Source: DASRDU01 sp035560235
GTDB lineage: Bacteria > Acidobacteriota > Blastocatellia > RBC074
Reading direction: 5' to 3'
NCBI GenBank assembly: GCA_035560235.1
Contig: DATMAG010000044.1
Coordinates: forward strand, 1 to 64,000
Length of the DNA stretch: 64,000 nt
This document shows, in pieces, positions 16,181 to 26,001 of the stretch. Position 1 is the first letter of the stretch; each line of letters begins with the position of its first letter. Under the pieces are notes generated by a model. It was not told where the DNA came from. It saw only the letters and a program-made list of their open reading frames with translations, and searched no databases. Position numbers and translations under genes: made by a program.

Positions 16181-16639
16181 TCACACTCCGAACTGCCGCA
16201 GGTGATGATCGGCGTGCAGCCAGCCCCAGCGCATCCACTCGTGGTCAGCCATCATTCCGAAGATCGGATGCGGATGCCATTGAAAATCACGCTTCGGCTG
16301 CGTGAAGCGAATGATGATTTTTTCCAGCTCCTGCCGGTCGCGCTCAAATTCAGCCGGGGGCGTGCCGCCTGCTTCCTGATCAACTTCGGGTCTGGTTCTG
16401 ACACCTTTGGGCCAGGGCAGTGGAACCCACAGCGCGAACCATTTCATCAGCGTGCGCTGCAACGGCCCGGTTGCGAGGCTGACTTCCCTGTCGCCCATAC
16501 AGACCAGGTATGAATCGTTGAGATGACAGATCATCTGATGCGCATTCATTCTGCCCCACTGCCGCCGACTGTCGGGCTGCACGCGGCGCAGGCGTTCGAT
16601 GATCTCCTTCGTGTCGTCGGGGGTCTGAAAGCTTTTCAT
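16181..16639 (-). CDS. DinB-like / DUF1569 family protein
   Basis: A 152-residue four-helix-bundle protein. The metal-type His residues of the DinB/YfiT superfamily are visible in RMNAHQMICHLND and at the C-terminus LHADHHLRQFGV. MRWGWLHADHH matches DUF1569. Some relatives are thiol-dependent transferases (bacillithiol or mycothiol S-transferases); most are uncharacterised. It lies 12 nt upstream of xpb on the same strand, so co-transcription is likely. A link with DNA damage is only suggested by the neighbourhood. Confidence 0.8.
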   Translation of the reverse strand: MKSFQTPDDTKEIIERLRRVQPDSRRQWGRMNAHQMICHLNDSYLVCMGDREVSLATGPLQRTLMKWFALWVPLPWPKGVRTRPEVDQEAGGTPPAEFERDRQELEKIIIRFTQPKRDFQWHPHPIFGMMADHEWMRWGWLHADHHLRQFGV

Positions 16640-16835
16640 CTTCAGTCAACGCAGCGGAAAGGATGACGACTTCAAGCCGCGAAGGCAGCAGGCGAAATGA
16701 AGCGTTCTTCAGTTCAGTCTCAGATTTTGAATCCATCCGGCACGACCGGAGTCAGGAACTGATTGAGAAAATGTCTGCCTGACCTTATTGGTTTGACCAC
16801 CGCAGGCTAACAAGCCATCCGGCGGTTGTCAATTT

Positions 16836-17039
16836 TTGCCTGCGACTACGCAGGCGGGATTGGCGAATGAAACCGTCGAACGATCAGGCTTCGTGCCGCC
16901 CGGTGAACTGCGGCAGTCTGAAGGCGAGATGATCTATCCCGTGCCCGCCGGCCTTGATCTGAACAGGTATCGCGCCGTCACAATCTGGAGCCGCAGGTAT
17001 CGCGTCAGCTTCACCACCGCCCCGCTGCGCGAACCGTAA
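16836..17039 (+). pseudogene. C-terminal remnant of a DM13-domain protein
   Basis: Only about 55 residues remain. LRQSEGEMIYPVPAGLDLNR and YRAVTIWSRRYRVSFTTAPL align by eye with the end of the DM13 domain (typically GdqnYxIPxxvDLxxYxsVvIWCxxFxVxFgxAxL). The usual Cys after IW is replaced by Ser. The first half of the domain, the signal peptide and a ribosome site are absent. It lies tail-to-tail with the TonB receptor gene, 9 bp from its stop. DM13 proteins are proposed secreted redox or electron-transfer proteins. This copy is probably dead. Confidence 0.6.
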
Positions 17040-17048
17040 GGCTGGATT

Positions 17049-19673
17049 TCAGAAGCTGAATCTCATTCCAGTCTCAATGCGGCGGCCCGGCAGCGCGGCG
17101 ATGGCCTGGCCGAAGAACGGCGATGACTGCACGCCGATGAAGTTCGTCAGGTTGGCGTGATTGAGCAGGTTCGACGCCTGCAGATAAAACTCCGTGCGAA
17201 AGCGTTTGTTCGCTGCGCCGAATGACGGCATCGCGCCGAGCATTCCGTCGCCGGGTTCGCCGCGCACCACGCGCACCTGCATTTGCGGCCCTCCGGCGTT
17301 CTCTTTCAGTTTGCCGAAACCAAAGCCCCAGCTCAGGCGCAGGCCCGTGTTGACCTGCGCGGCTCCGCGTGCGCTGTTGCGACCGATGCCTGCGGGCCGG
17401 TCGTTGATGACTGCATCACCGTTGTTGTCAAAGCCGGTCGTGATCGTGTACGGCGGAGCTGACAGGTAGTTGAACGTCGTGCCTGCCCGCAATGCCCTGA
17501 AGATCGGAAAGCTCGCCATCACGAAAAACATCTGCCGGATGTCGTTTGAGGCCGGGCCGCGTTCGGCGCGCAGGTTGTAACTGTCAACCGGCAGACTGAA
17601 CGGGCTGTCGGATTCGTTCGTCGTTTTTGACAAACGGTAATTCATCGCCAGAAAGATGCGCTTCGGCAGGTTGTTCCAGCTCAGATTGAACATCAGCGCG
17701 TGCGTGAACGAATTTGCGACTGAAGCGATCTGTGTGATGTTGCCCTGCGTCGGATCAGGCCGACCGAGGCCCGGCAGCGGCTGATTGATGTTGATGCCGC
17801 GCAACTGATGCAGCCCGCGCGTGTAAAAGTAATTCGTCATCAGCCGCATCCCGCGCGGCAGTTCGCGCTCAACGCCGATTGAAGCCTGCGCGACGTAAGG
17901 CATCTGCAACGCGGCATCGCGGCGAATCACGCTCGGCGGCAGAGTAATCGCCGTGCCGCCCGCGAACGGATCAGGGAAACCCGGATTGCGAATGATCAGA
18001 TCATTCTGCCGCTGCCCGTTGACGCGCAGAATCTGTTCATAAGTCGCCGCGCCGAACCAGTCATAAAAAATGCCGCCGCCGCCGCGCAGCGTCGTCTTTC
18101 CGTCCTTGAAAGGCGACCACGCAAACCCGGCGCGGGGCGCAAGGTTGTTTTTGTCATCCAGATTGGTTTGCAGTTCGTGACGCACGCCGAAATTGAGCGA
18201 GAAATTTTTTCTGACGCGCCATTCATCCTGAATGAACCAGCCGAACTGATACTGATTGAGCGTGACGGCGGGCGAGCCGCTGCGTCGCGTGAATTGCAGC
18301 GGACGACTGGCGCGAAAGTCAGCGAGACTGGCAAAGGTGAAAGTGCCGTTCGCGTTGCGCAGTTCGCTGCTGTCATAACGGCCCGCTTCAAACGTCAGCC
18401 CGGCGCGCAGCGTGTGTTTTTTGAAGAAAGCCAGATCAATGTTGTCGGTCAGTTCAATTTCGCGCACGCTGCGGTCACTGCTCAGTTGCGCGCCGCCGCT
18501 CGTAAAGGCATCGAGCACCTGAATCGTCTGCGCCTGCGAAAGCGAACGAAGGCCGACATCCTGCCACCGCGTCTGAAAGCGCAGTTCATTGAAAATATGC
18601 TTTCCAATTGCGCCTGAATCCGCGAGCCTGAAGATGTGTTCGGCGGCATCGCTCGTGTAAGCGCGTTCGGCCAGGTCGAAGTTGCCGACGCCGAGGTTGT
18701 CCTGCCGCGTGGCGTTGCGCTGATATTCACCGCGCAGCGTGTGCGTTTTGGTCAGCGCGTGTTCAAGTCGCGCCTGCAGATTGAGCCGTCGCGTCGGGCG
18801 GCGAATCAGGTCATTGAAATTACGGTCAGCGAGCGCGGCGACAATCGTCTTTGTGTCATACGAGTTCATCCCGTCGCCCGACACAAACAGCGAAGTGTGA
18901 TTGCGCCAGAGCGGGCCGCTGAAATCGAAGTTGAAGCGCCGATCCTGCTCCGGCCCTTTGAATGGCGCAAAGGCGTTGCGCGCATTGAGCGATTCATCAC
19001 GAAAGCCGCCGCCAAAGCTGCCGTGCCAGTTGTTCACGCCGGGTTTGGTGAAAACATCAATGCTGATGAATCCGGCTTCGTGATTTTCAGCGGCGTAAGG
19101 GTTGGTGCGAAAACGAATCTCACGAATCTGCGATTTGGGCGGCATCTTTCCGCCGCCGAAGCCGTTGACGCGCAGCCGCGCTCCGGGACCGGCCATCTGC
19201 TGAATCGCTTCTTCAAACAGATCGGGATCATCCGGCAGTTGCGCGATGGCCTCTTCGGTCAGCACGGTCGAAAAGGCATTGCCACGCGAATCTGTGTTCG
19301 CTTCGCGCTTGTCCTGGCCGACGCTGATCTCTTCCTTCAGTTCCGCGAGCTGCAGTTTCACTTCAAGCTGATTGGCGCCGGGTTTCAGCGTGAGTTCGTG
19401 GTTTTCATAAGGCTCAAAGCCTGCGGCTTCGACCCGCACGCGATACTTTCCGGCGGCAAGCTGTGTGAATCTGGCTTCGCCGCCTGCGCCGGTCTGCATT
19501 GTTTTCGGCGTGAGGCTGCCTGAGTCAAGCTGCACGCGGGCGCTGGCAATTGCTGCGCCGCTCGGATCAAGCACATTTATTTTCAGATTTGCCTCGCCGC
19601 GACTTTGCGCGTTAACCGGCAGCAGGACACACCACAGGCTCAGCAGCCCGGTCAGAAGACTGTGTGAACGCAT
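17049..19673 (-). CDS. TonB-dependent receptor, Oar-like with carboxypeptidase-regulatory N-terminus
   Basis: An 874-residue outer-membrane protein. The start at 19673 follows GGAG and opens a signal peptide ending VNAQ. Residues about 30-110 form a CarboxypepD_reg-like beta-sandwich (LKINVLDPSGAAIASARVQL, AAGKYRVRVEAAGFEPYE). A plug-like region follows with LPDDPDLFEEAIQQMAGPG and VNGFGGGKMPPKSQIREIRF. The rest is beta-barrel with alternating aromatic strands and ends in RIETGMRFSF, a typical C-terminal aromatic insertion signal. Acidobacterial members are expanded families whose substrates are mostly unknown. It is the third gene after two LolA-like paralogues and probably works with them. 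Confidence 0.9.
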   Translation of the reverse strand: MRSHSLLTGLLSLWCVLLPVNAQSRGEANLKINVLDPSGAAIASARVQLDSGSLTPKTMQTGAGGEARFTQLAAGKYRVRVEAAGFEPYENHELTLKPGANQLEVKLQLAELKEEISVGQDKREANTDSRGNAFSTVLTEEAIAQLPDDPDLFEEAIQQMAGPGARLRVNGFGGGKMPPKSQIREIRFRTNPYAAENHEAGFISIDVFTKPGVNNWHGSFGGGFRDESLNARNAFAPFKGPEQDRRFNFDFSGPLWRNHTSLFVSGDGMNSYDTKTIVAALADRNFNDLIRRPTRRLNLQARLEHALTKTHTLRGEYQRNATRQDNLGVGNFDLAERAYTSDAAEHIFRLADSGAIGKHIFNELRFQTRWQDVGLRSLSQAQTIQVLDAFTSGGAQLSSDRSVREIELTDNIDLAFFKKHTLRAGLTFEAGRYDSSELRNANGTFTFASLADFRASRPLQFTRRSGSPAVTLNQYQFGWFIQDEWRVRKNFSLNFGVRHELQTNLDDKNNLAPRAGFAWSPFKDGKTTLRGGGGIFYDWFGAATYEQILRVNGQRQNDLIIRNPGFPDPFAGGTAITLPPSVIRRDAALQMPYVAQASIGVERELPRGMRLMTNYFYTRGLHQLRGININQPLPGLGRPDPTQGNITQIASVANSFTHALMFNLSWNNLPKRIFLAMNYRLSKTTNESDSPFSLPVDSYNLRAERGPASNDIRQMFFVMASFPIFRALRAGTTFNYLSAPPYTITTGFDNNGDAVINDRPAGIGRNSARGAAQVNTGLRLSWGFGFGKLKENAGGPQMQVRVVRGEPGDGMLGAMPSFGAANKRFRTEFYLQASNLLNHANLTNFIGVQSSPFFGQAIAALPGRRIETGMRFSF

Positions 19674-19750
19674 AAATTTTCTCCGCAGATTTCGCGGCCC
19701 TTCAGCGGGCCGCGCTGTTTGATGATGGCTTTTGATAAGGCACAGGACTT

Positions 19751-19825
19751 CGTGACAGTACGCAAGCGTGAGCGAGCGCCCGGGCCTGTTGACAGGCCGC
19801 TCGCTCACGCTCGCGTACTGTCACG
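19751..19825. repeat. Long hairpin between LolA-like and TonB receptor genes
   Basis: Arms starting CGTGACAGTACGC and ending GCGTACTGTCACG pair over about 28 bp with one mismatch. An inner GGCCTG/CAGGCC stem lies between them. It follows the stop of the LolA-like gene. Without a T-run it is not a clear terminator; it could attenuate or protect the operon mRNA, or be a dispersed palindrome. Confidence 0.7.
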
Positions 19826-19834
19826 GTGTCTCAA

Positions 19835-20743
19835 CTATTTCTTCTCGAACTTGTCGGCCTTGATTGATGGATTGATTTTGAATTTTGAGAGTTCCATCTC
19901 TTCGGTCACCTGGCCTTCGATTGATTTCGAGATGCGGTGCGGCAGCGTGACGCCGCTCAGGTTACGGTAATCCGCGAAATGCACCTGGAATTCAACGGGC
20001 GGTTCATCCTGCGGCACCTGAGCCTGCGCTCCGGCTGCGCCTTCCTTCTGCAACTTCTCGATCTCTTCGCGGCTGCGCGCAGTGACTGTGTTCATCACGA
20101 TGCGCGGCTTGCGGGCCTTGTACGTGAGCATCAGCGGCAGGTGTGATTTCTGATCGAGAAACAACTGTGCGACGAATCCGTTCGGGCCTTTGACATTGAG
20201 CACATCGGCGCGGCCATCGGGCGCTTCGGCTTCTCCGGCGTAGCTGAATTCAACCGGAAATGATGATGGCGTCGTGAGCAGCAGGCCGAGCAGCAGACGC
20301 GATATTTCAGCGCGCACCGCCTGCTGCTGCACCTTCTGCGCTTCCTGCGGGTTCAGGTTGCCGCCGCCGACAGGCCCCTGTCTGAAAACAACCATGCCGC
20401 CGCCACCGCCGCTGTTCTGCGTATCCATCCACGCCGCTTCGCCGTTGATGGCTTCGGTGCGGGTGATCTCGATCCCGGGCATCGGACTGAGGGTTTCGGT
20501 TTTGAGGTATTTGTCGGGCAGCATCATTTCAAGTTCGATGTCGCCTGACATTTCGCGTTCACCGAGGACGCGGCGATAGCTGCCGGTCGCGGCAAGTGAT
20601 TTGAGTTTGTCTGTGCCGATGGCGGCGCGGGCCTGCGCGATCAGCGCCTGCGCGCGGGCATCGGTTTTATTTTTTTCGCTCTGTGCCCGAGCGACGACTG
20701 AACACACCACGAGCAGCAGTGAAAGAATCACAACACGCATCAT
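19835..20743 (-). CDS. LolA-fold secreted protein, paralogue 1
   Basis: A 302-residue exported protein. The ATG at 20743 is preferred because AGGAG lies just before it and MMRVVILSLLLVVCSVVARAQ is a signal peptide; 11 upstream codons are unlikely to be used. The mature part begins with QALIAQARAAIGTDKLKSL, then SYRRVLGEREMSGDIELEM, as in LolA/LppX-like outer-membrane lipoprotein-sorting folds. The C-terminus LSKFKINPSIKADKFEKK matches its neighbour almost residue for residue. Such proteins bind hydrophobic ligands in a half-barrel. No lipobox is visible, so it is likely a soluble periplasmic protein. It lies between its paralogue and the TonB receptor on the same strand. Confidence 0.8.
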   Translation of the reverse strand: MMRVVILSLLLVVCSVVARAQSEKNKTDARAQALIAQARAAIGTDKLKSLAATGSYRRVLGEREMSGDIELEMMLPDKYLKTETLSPMPGIEITRTEAINGEAAWMDTQNSGGGGGMVVFRQGPVGGGNLNPQEAQKVQQQAVRAEISRLLLGLLLTTPSSFPVEFSYAGEAEAPDGRADVLNVKGPNGFVAQLFLDQKSHLPLMLTYKARKPRIVMNTVTARSREEIEKLQKEGAAGAQAQVPQDEPPVEFQVHFADYRNLSGVTLPHRISKSIEGQVTEEMELSKFKINPSIKADKFEKK

Positions 20744-20904
20744 CAGTTCTCCTGTCGGTAATCTTTTCCGGTTCATCAGCGGGCTGATGAATCACTTCGT
20801 TCGCCTTCTTGTTGCGCTGAGGCGCGGGAAGAGTTCCATTTTGTGAGCGGTTTTATTGCAGCGGCAGAAAGGGTGAACGAGAAAACGTGGCGGGTGACAA
20901 GCGA

Positions 20905-20938
20905 CCCGGCAGAGCGGAAGCGGGCGCGCTCTGCCGGG
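20905..20938 (-). other. Stem-loop after the second LolA-like gene
   Basis: A perfect 12-bp stem CCCGGCAGAGCG/CGCTCTGCCGGG with a 10-nt loop, 15 nt after the stop of paralogue 2. No U-run follows, so termination would be partial or Rho-assisted. It may tune expression of the downstream genes. Confidence 0.5.
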
Positions 20939-20952
20939 CTGGCGACGCGCTG

Positions 20953-21957
20953 TCAGCTCTTCTTCTCGAATTTCTTTGCCTTGAGGTCAGGGTTGATTTT
21001 GTATTTGCTCAGCTTCCATTCCTCAGTGACCTGACCGCCGGTGGTTTTGACGACCCGGTGCGGCAGCCACACTTTGCTGACTTCACGGTAATCCTCAAAG
21101 AAAAGTTGCATGTCCACCGGTTTCGCTTCGCGCGGTTCTGAATCGGAGCGCGACTTTTCAGCCTCTTCGCGACCGCGCGGCGGCATCATCAGGGCCCGGT
21201 AGCGAATCATCAGCGGGCGATGCGTCGTCTGATCAATGTAGAGTCCCATCAGAAAATCTTCGGGACCTCTGACCATCAGCACATCGGCCTTCTGATTCTC
21301 CTTTCCCGGCACTTCGCCCTCCCAGGTAAAATCAAGCGGCGCTGAGGCGGGCGAGGTCAGCAGCAGCGAAACGAGCAGTCGCGCGAAATCATCGTGCAAT
21401 TCCCTTCTCATTTCCGGACTCAGCGCGGCGTTCATTGACCCGCTGCTCATGCCCGGGCCGCCCATGCCGCCACCCATCCTGTCGCCTCTGCCGCCACCGC
21501 CCGGGCCGCCTGGTCCTCCACCGCCGGGGCTGCCACCGAGACCGCCGCCACTACCTCCCCCGAAGCCGCCTTCACCGCCACCGGGCATCCCGCCCATCAT
21601 CGCGGCGTCGCGCTTCAGATCCATCCAGGCTTCATTGCCGTTGATTGTTTCGGTGCGGGTGATCTGCATGGGGCCGAAACTGACCTGAACGGTGCGCATC
21701 AGTTTGTCGGGCAGGAGCAGCTCAAGTTTGAAGCTGCCTTCGATGGCGCGGCCCATCATCGAGCCGCGAAAACTGCCCGAAGCCGTGAGGCTCTGAATCG
21801 CCTTCAGACCGGCTTCACCGCCAAGCGCGGCGCGGGCCTGACTGAGAATCTCCTGGGCGCGGGCGGCTTTCTGAGCGGCCTCCTGAGCCAGGCTGATGAA
21901 TGTGGTGCAGAGCAGCACGAAAGCGAGCAGCAGGGGGCGCGGGACAAGCGGGCGCAT
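20953..21957 (-). CDS. LolA-fold secreted protein, paralogue 2, with Gly-rich insert
   Basis: A 334-residue exported protein with a signal peptide ending SLAQ. It shares the order of motifs with the downstream gene: AQEILSQARAALGGEAGLKA, then SFRGSMMGRAIEGSFKLEL, PDKLMRTVQV, ITRTETINGNEAWMD and the C-terminal LSKYKINPDLKAKKFEKK. Residues about 120-172 are an insertion made almost only of Gly, Met, Pro and Ser, absent from the paralogue. It probably forms a flexible, surface-exposed loop. GGAGG lies about 9 nt before the ATG. It is the first gene of the likely three-gene unit ending in the TonB receptor and is divergent from a two-component system. Confidence 0.8.
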   Translation of the reverse strand: MRPLVPRPLLLAFVLLCTTFISLAQEAAQKAARAQEILSQARAALGGEAGLKAIQSLTASGSFRGSMMGRAIEGSFKLELLLPDKLMRTVQVSFGPMQITRTETINGNEAWMDLKRDAAMMGGMPGGGEGGFGGGSGGGLGGSPGGGGPGGPGGGGRGDRMGGGMGGPGMSSGSMNAALSPEMRRELHDDFARLLVSLLLTSPASAPLDFTWEGEVPGKENQKADVLMVRGPEDFLMGLYIDQTTHRPLMIRYRALMMPPRGREEAEKSRSDSEPREAKPVDMQLFFEDYREVSKVWLPHRVVKTTGGQVTEEWKLSKYKINPDLKAKKFEKKS

Positions 21958-21982
21958 GACTATTTCCTCCCGAAAAAGTAAA

Positions 21983-22051
21983 CAGCAGTGGGCCGGTTCG
22001 GAATGCCGCGTTCACGGTCGCAATCATCATTCCGATTCCGGCCCACTGCTG
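21983..22051. repeat. Inverted repeat upstream of the LolA-like operon
   Basis: A left arm CAGCAGTGGGCCGG...GGAATG and a right arm CATTCC...CCGGCCCACTGCTG pair over about 23 bp with one small bulge and a 22-nt loop. It lies 25 bp before the paralogue 2 start codon and would be in the leader of that transcript. Confidence 0.75.
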
Positions 22052-22120
22052 GTTGCTGGGACGATGAATGCAGGCTCGCACTCATCGCGCGGAATAATGA
22101 CTGAAAAGTCCGGGCTGTTG

Positions 22121-22157
22121 GTTAAGCTCAGGAAAAGTCTTTGTTAAGACTGTAAAA
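22121..22157. promoter_or_regulatory. Candidate response-regulator site: GTTAAG direct repeat with CpxR-like box
   Basis: GTTAAG occurs at 22121 and 22143, exactly 22 bp apart (two helical turns). The second is part of GTTAA-N4-GTAAA (22143-22156), close to the CpxR consensus GTAAA-N4/8-GTAAA. It lies in the divergent region between the LolA/TonB operon and an OmpR-type two-component system. Confidence 0.5.
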
Positions 22158-22219
22158 ATTCTGCTGAACTGTCAGCACAACTATGCGCTGACCGGTCACA
22201 AAGTGCGAGCAAAGTTGCT

Positions 22220-22234
22220 GTTAAGGATGTAAAA
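22220..22234. promoter_or_regulatory. Second CpxR-like box
   Basis: GTTAAGGATGTAAAA repeats the 22143 box (GTTAAGACTGTAAAA) 77 bp away, an integral number of helical turns at 11 bp, and about 50 bp before the kinase start. CTGC follows in both copies. Confidence 0.5.
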
Positions 22235-22271
22235 TCTGCGTGCGCTGACTATGCGCTGGCTGCCGCCTGCT

Positions 22272-22277
22272 TATAAT
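22272..22277 (+). promoter_or_regulatory. TATAAT -10 element abutting the histidine kinase start
   Basis: A perfect TATAAT ends 6 nt before the ATG at 22284. Transcription starting 7 nt after the hexamer would begin at the A of the start codon, so the message could be leaderless. No good -35 lies 16-18 bp upstream, which suggests an activator such as the cognate regulator. Confidence 0.5.
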
Positions 22278-22283
22278 TGTGCC

Positions 22284-24203
<1,920 letters not shown>

Positions 24204-24280
24204 GATCCGAACCTGCGCCCTGAACCGGGCGTTCACTTCAGCGCTGACCCTGTCAGTCACAGCACAGCGTGAGGCAAGTC

Positions 24281-24967
24281 ATGAGCAAGCGAATCCTGCT
24301 GGTTGAAGATGAACCCGGTCTGCTGCTGACGCTCTCTGACCGGCTGCGGAACGAAGGCTACGTGGTCGAAACCGCGCACGATGGCGAAGCGGGTTATCAG
24401 CGGGCGGCGAATGAAGCGTTTGATCTGCTGATTCTCGACGTGATGCTGCCGCGCCGGAACGGATTTGATCTGCTGCGTGATCTCAGGCAGCAGGGCGTGC
24501 AGACTCCGGCGATTATGCTCACGGCGCGCGGGCAGGTTTTTGACAAGGTGCTCGGCCTCAAGCTCGGAGCCGACGATTATCTGACCAAGCCCTTTGAGAT
24601 GGCCGAACTGCTCGCGCGCCTTGAAGCCATTCTCCGCCGCGTTCCGGCAGCGGCTGCGGTGCAGTCAGGCATTTATCAGTTTGGCGAAATCAGGGTTGAC
24701 TTCCGTCGCGCCGAAGTCACGCGGGGCGAAGAGAAAATTGAACTCTCGGCCCGCGAATTTCAGCTGCTGCGCTATTTCATCGAACACCGCGAGGCCACGC
24801 TCTCACGCGACGAACTGCTCAACGAAGTCTGGGGTTACGATTCGCTGCCGACGACGCGCACGGTTGATGTTCACGTCGCGTGGCTGCGGCAGAAACTCGA
24901 ACCCAACCCGCGCCATCCGCAGTTCATCCTCACGGTTCACGGCCTCGGCTACAAATTCATAGGGTGA
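24281..24967 (+). CDS. OmpR-family response regulator
   Basis: A 228-residue DNA-binding regulator. The receiver domain has the acidic pair in LLVEDEPG, phospho-acceptor Asp53 in LILDVMLP and the switch Lys in ADDYLTKPFE. The C-terminal winged helix carries LSAREFQLLRYFIEH, TLSRDELLNEVWGY, RTVDVHVAWLRQKLE and TVHGLGYKF. The ATG at 24281 follows GAGG; an ATG at 24269 would add four residues. It is paired with the upstream kinase and is a candidate to bind the GTTAAG/GTAAAA repeats in the divergent region. Confidence 0.95.
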   Translation: MSKRILLVEDEPGLLLTLSDRLRNEGYVVETAHDGEAGYQRAANEAFDLLILDVMLPRRNGFDLLRDLRQQGVQTPAIMLTARGQVFDKVLGLKLGADDYLTKPFEMAELLARLEAILRRVPAAAAVQSGIYQFGEIRVDFRRAEVTRGEEKIELSAREFQLLRYFIEHREATLSRDELLNEVWGYDSLPTTRTVDVHVAWLRQKLEPNPRHPQFILTVHGLGYKFIG

Positions 24968-25298
24968 ATTCGCCGGATTTTAATTCCCGGCGGTTGGCGA
25001 AAAGCCGCTCTCAGCCTGCAATCTGCGCCGTCCTATTCAATACCAAGGATCGGCCCTGGGAACAATTCCCCGGAGATATTATCTGCAGCCTGTTTTGTCC
25101 TTTTATCTTCCGGCAAGGAATGAATGACGACAGAAGCACTGGCTGGTGATTCCTCCCATTTCCCCCTGCTCGTCCAGCCAGCCTGAAAGCTGATCTGATC
25201 TGCGCCCGTTTCTGAGTCGGAATGAATATCTGCGCTCGATTCCGGCGCAGGCTGCATTCTGGCATCTCTGATCTGGCCGAAGGCTGCTCCGAATTCGG
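24968..25298. other. Intergenic region, no gene seen
   Basis: About 330 bp between the response regulator and the sigma-factor-like gene. No RNA gene, strong promoter or terminator could be supported. Confidence 0.5.
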
Positions 25299-25766
25299 AT
25301 GATGATGTCACTTCAGCCCAAATCGGGAAGACAGCGCGAACTGACACAGGCCTTCTTCGATCTGCTGCTCGCGGCGCTGTCAGCGGACCGGACGCAGGCG
25401 GCGGAGAAATACGAACACATTCGCCAGGCGCTGATCACCTTCTTCGCCTTTCGCGGGGCGGACAGCCCATCTGATCTCGCGGATGAAACCTTCAATCGCG
25501 TGGCTGAGCGCCGGAGCGCCGGAGCCGACATCTTTGCGTGCGATCCGGCCAGCCACTTTTTCGGCGTCGCCCGCAACGTCTGGCGCGAAGCCCTGGCGCA
25601 GCCGGTCGCCCTGGAAGTCCTCGATGAACAACTGCCGCCGGACAAAGCACTCACGCCTGATCCGCACGCTCTGCTGATGCGGTCGGCAGAGCGCAGCGAG
25701 ATCGAACTGCAGGATTGCTTCACTCAGTTCTGCCAAGAGCCAGTCCGCCAGCGTCATCAGGTTTGA
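25299..25766 (+). CDS. Truncated sigma-70-family (ECF-like) factor lacking region 4
   Basis: The 155-residue frame matches by eye the N-terminal half of the acidobacterial sigma factor group: LTQAFFDLLLAALSADRTQA, then YEHIRQALITFFAFRGADSP, SDLADETFNRVAERR and HFFGVARNVWREAL (region 2). After IELQDCFTQF, where relatives continue into the region 4 helix-turn-helix, the frame turns into CQEPVRQRHQV and stops. Promoter -35 recognition would be lost, so the product is probably non-functional or an altered regulator. A coiled-coil-encoding frame begins in the +1 frame across its end. Three successive ATGs mark the start; no clear ribosome site is seen. Confidence 0.65.
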   Translation: MMMSLQPKSGRQRELTQAFFDLLLAALSADRTQAAEKYEHIRQALITFFAFRGADSPSDLADETFNRVAERRSAGADIFACDPASHFFGVARNVWREALAQPVALEVLDEQLPPDKALTPDPHALLMRSAERSEIELQDCFTQFCQEPVRQRHQV

Positions 25767-25950
25767 GCCGACGCCGGAGCAGAAACTGGCGCAGTCGCTT
25801 GATTACATTGCGCAGCTTGAAGCCGAAATTCGCACGTTGCGTCTGGCGCTGGCTCGCAGCGAGCGGCGGATTGCGCAGCGGGATGTGCTGCTGCGCAATC
25901 CGCTCGCCCGGGAGCAGGAGCTGCGCGCTGACCTGATCAGCCGTTTGTGA
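25714..25950 (+). pseudogene. Coiled-coil fragment without a canonical start, overlapping the sigma factor end
   Basis: A 79-codon open frame, shifted +1 relative to the sigma frame, encodes TPEQKLAQSLDYIAQLEAEI and then RTLRLALARSERRIAQRDVL up to a TGA. It is rich in heptads and looks like real protein, but no ATG, GTG or TTG opens it and a stop lies near 25680. It is probably the tail of a neighbouring or fused gene left by a deletion or frameshift. Function unknown. Confidence 0.45.
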
Positions 25951-25971
25951 GCGGGCCTGCAGTCTGCTTCC

Positions 25972-26001
25972 GGCAGCCCGGCCTGACGGTGCCGGGCTGC
26001 C
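25972..26001 (+). terminator. Possible terminator hairpin
   Basis: A perfect 11-bp GC-rich stem GGCAGCCCGGC/GCCGGGCTGCC with an 8-nt loop, shortly after the coiled-coil fragment. There is no T-tract, so confidence is low. Confidence 0.35.

Noticed and set aside
15401..16513. 370-codon open frame on the plus strand opposite xpb and the DinB-like gene
   Set aside because: It spans two well-supported minus-strand genes, has Arg/His/Gln-rich composition typical of antisense frames and no ribosome site.
18636..19523. 295-codon plus-strand frame opposite the TonB receptor
   Set aside because: An antisense artefact of a long GC-rich gene; no motifs or ribosome site.
25715..25936. Arg/Ser-rich plus-strand frame crossing the sigma factor end
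   Set aside because: The other frame (25714-25950) encodes a far more protein-like coiled coil; this one is a frame shadow.
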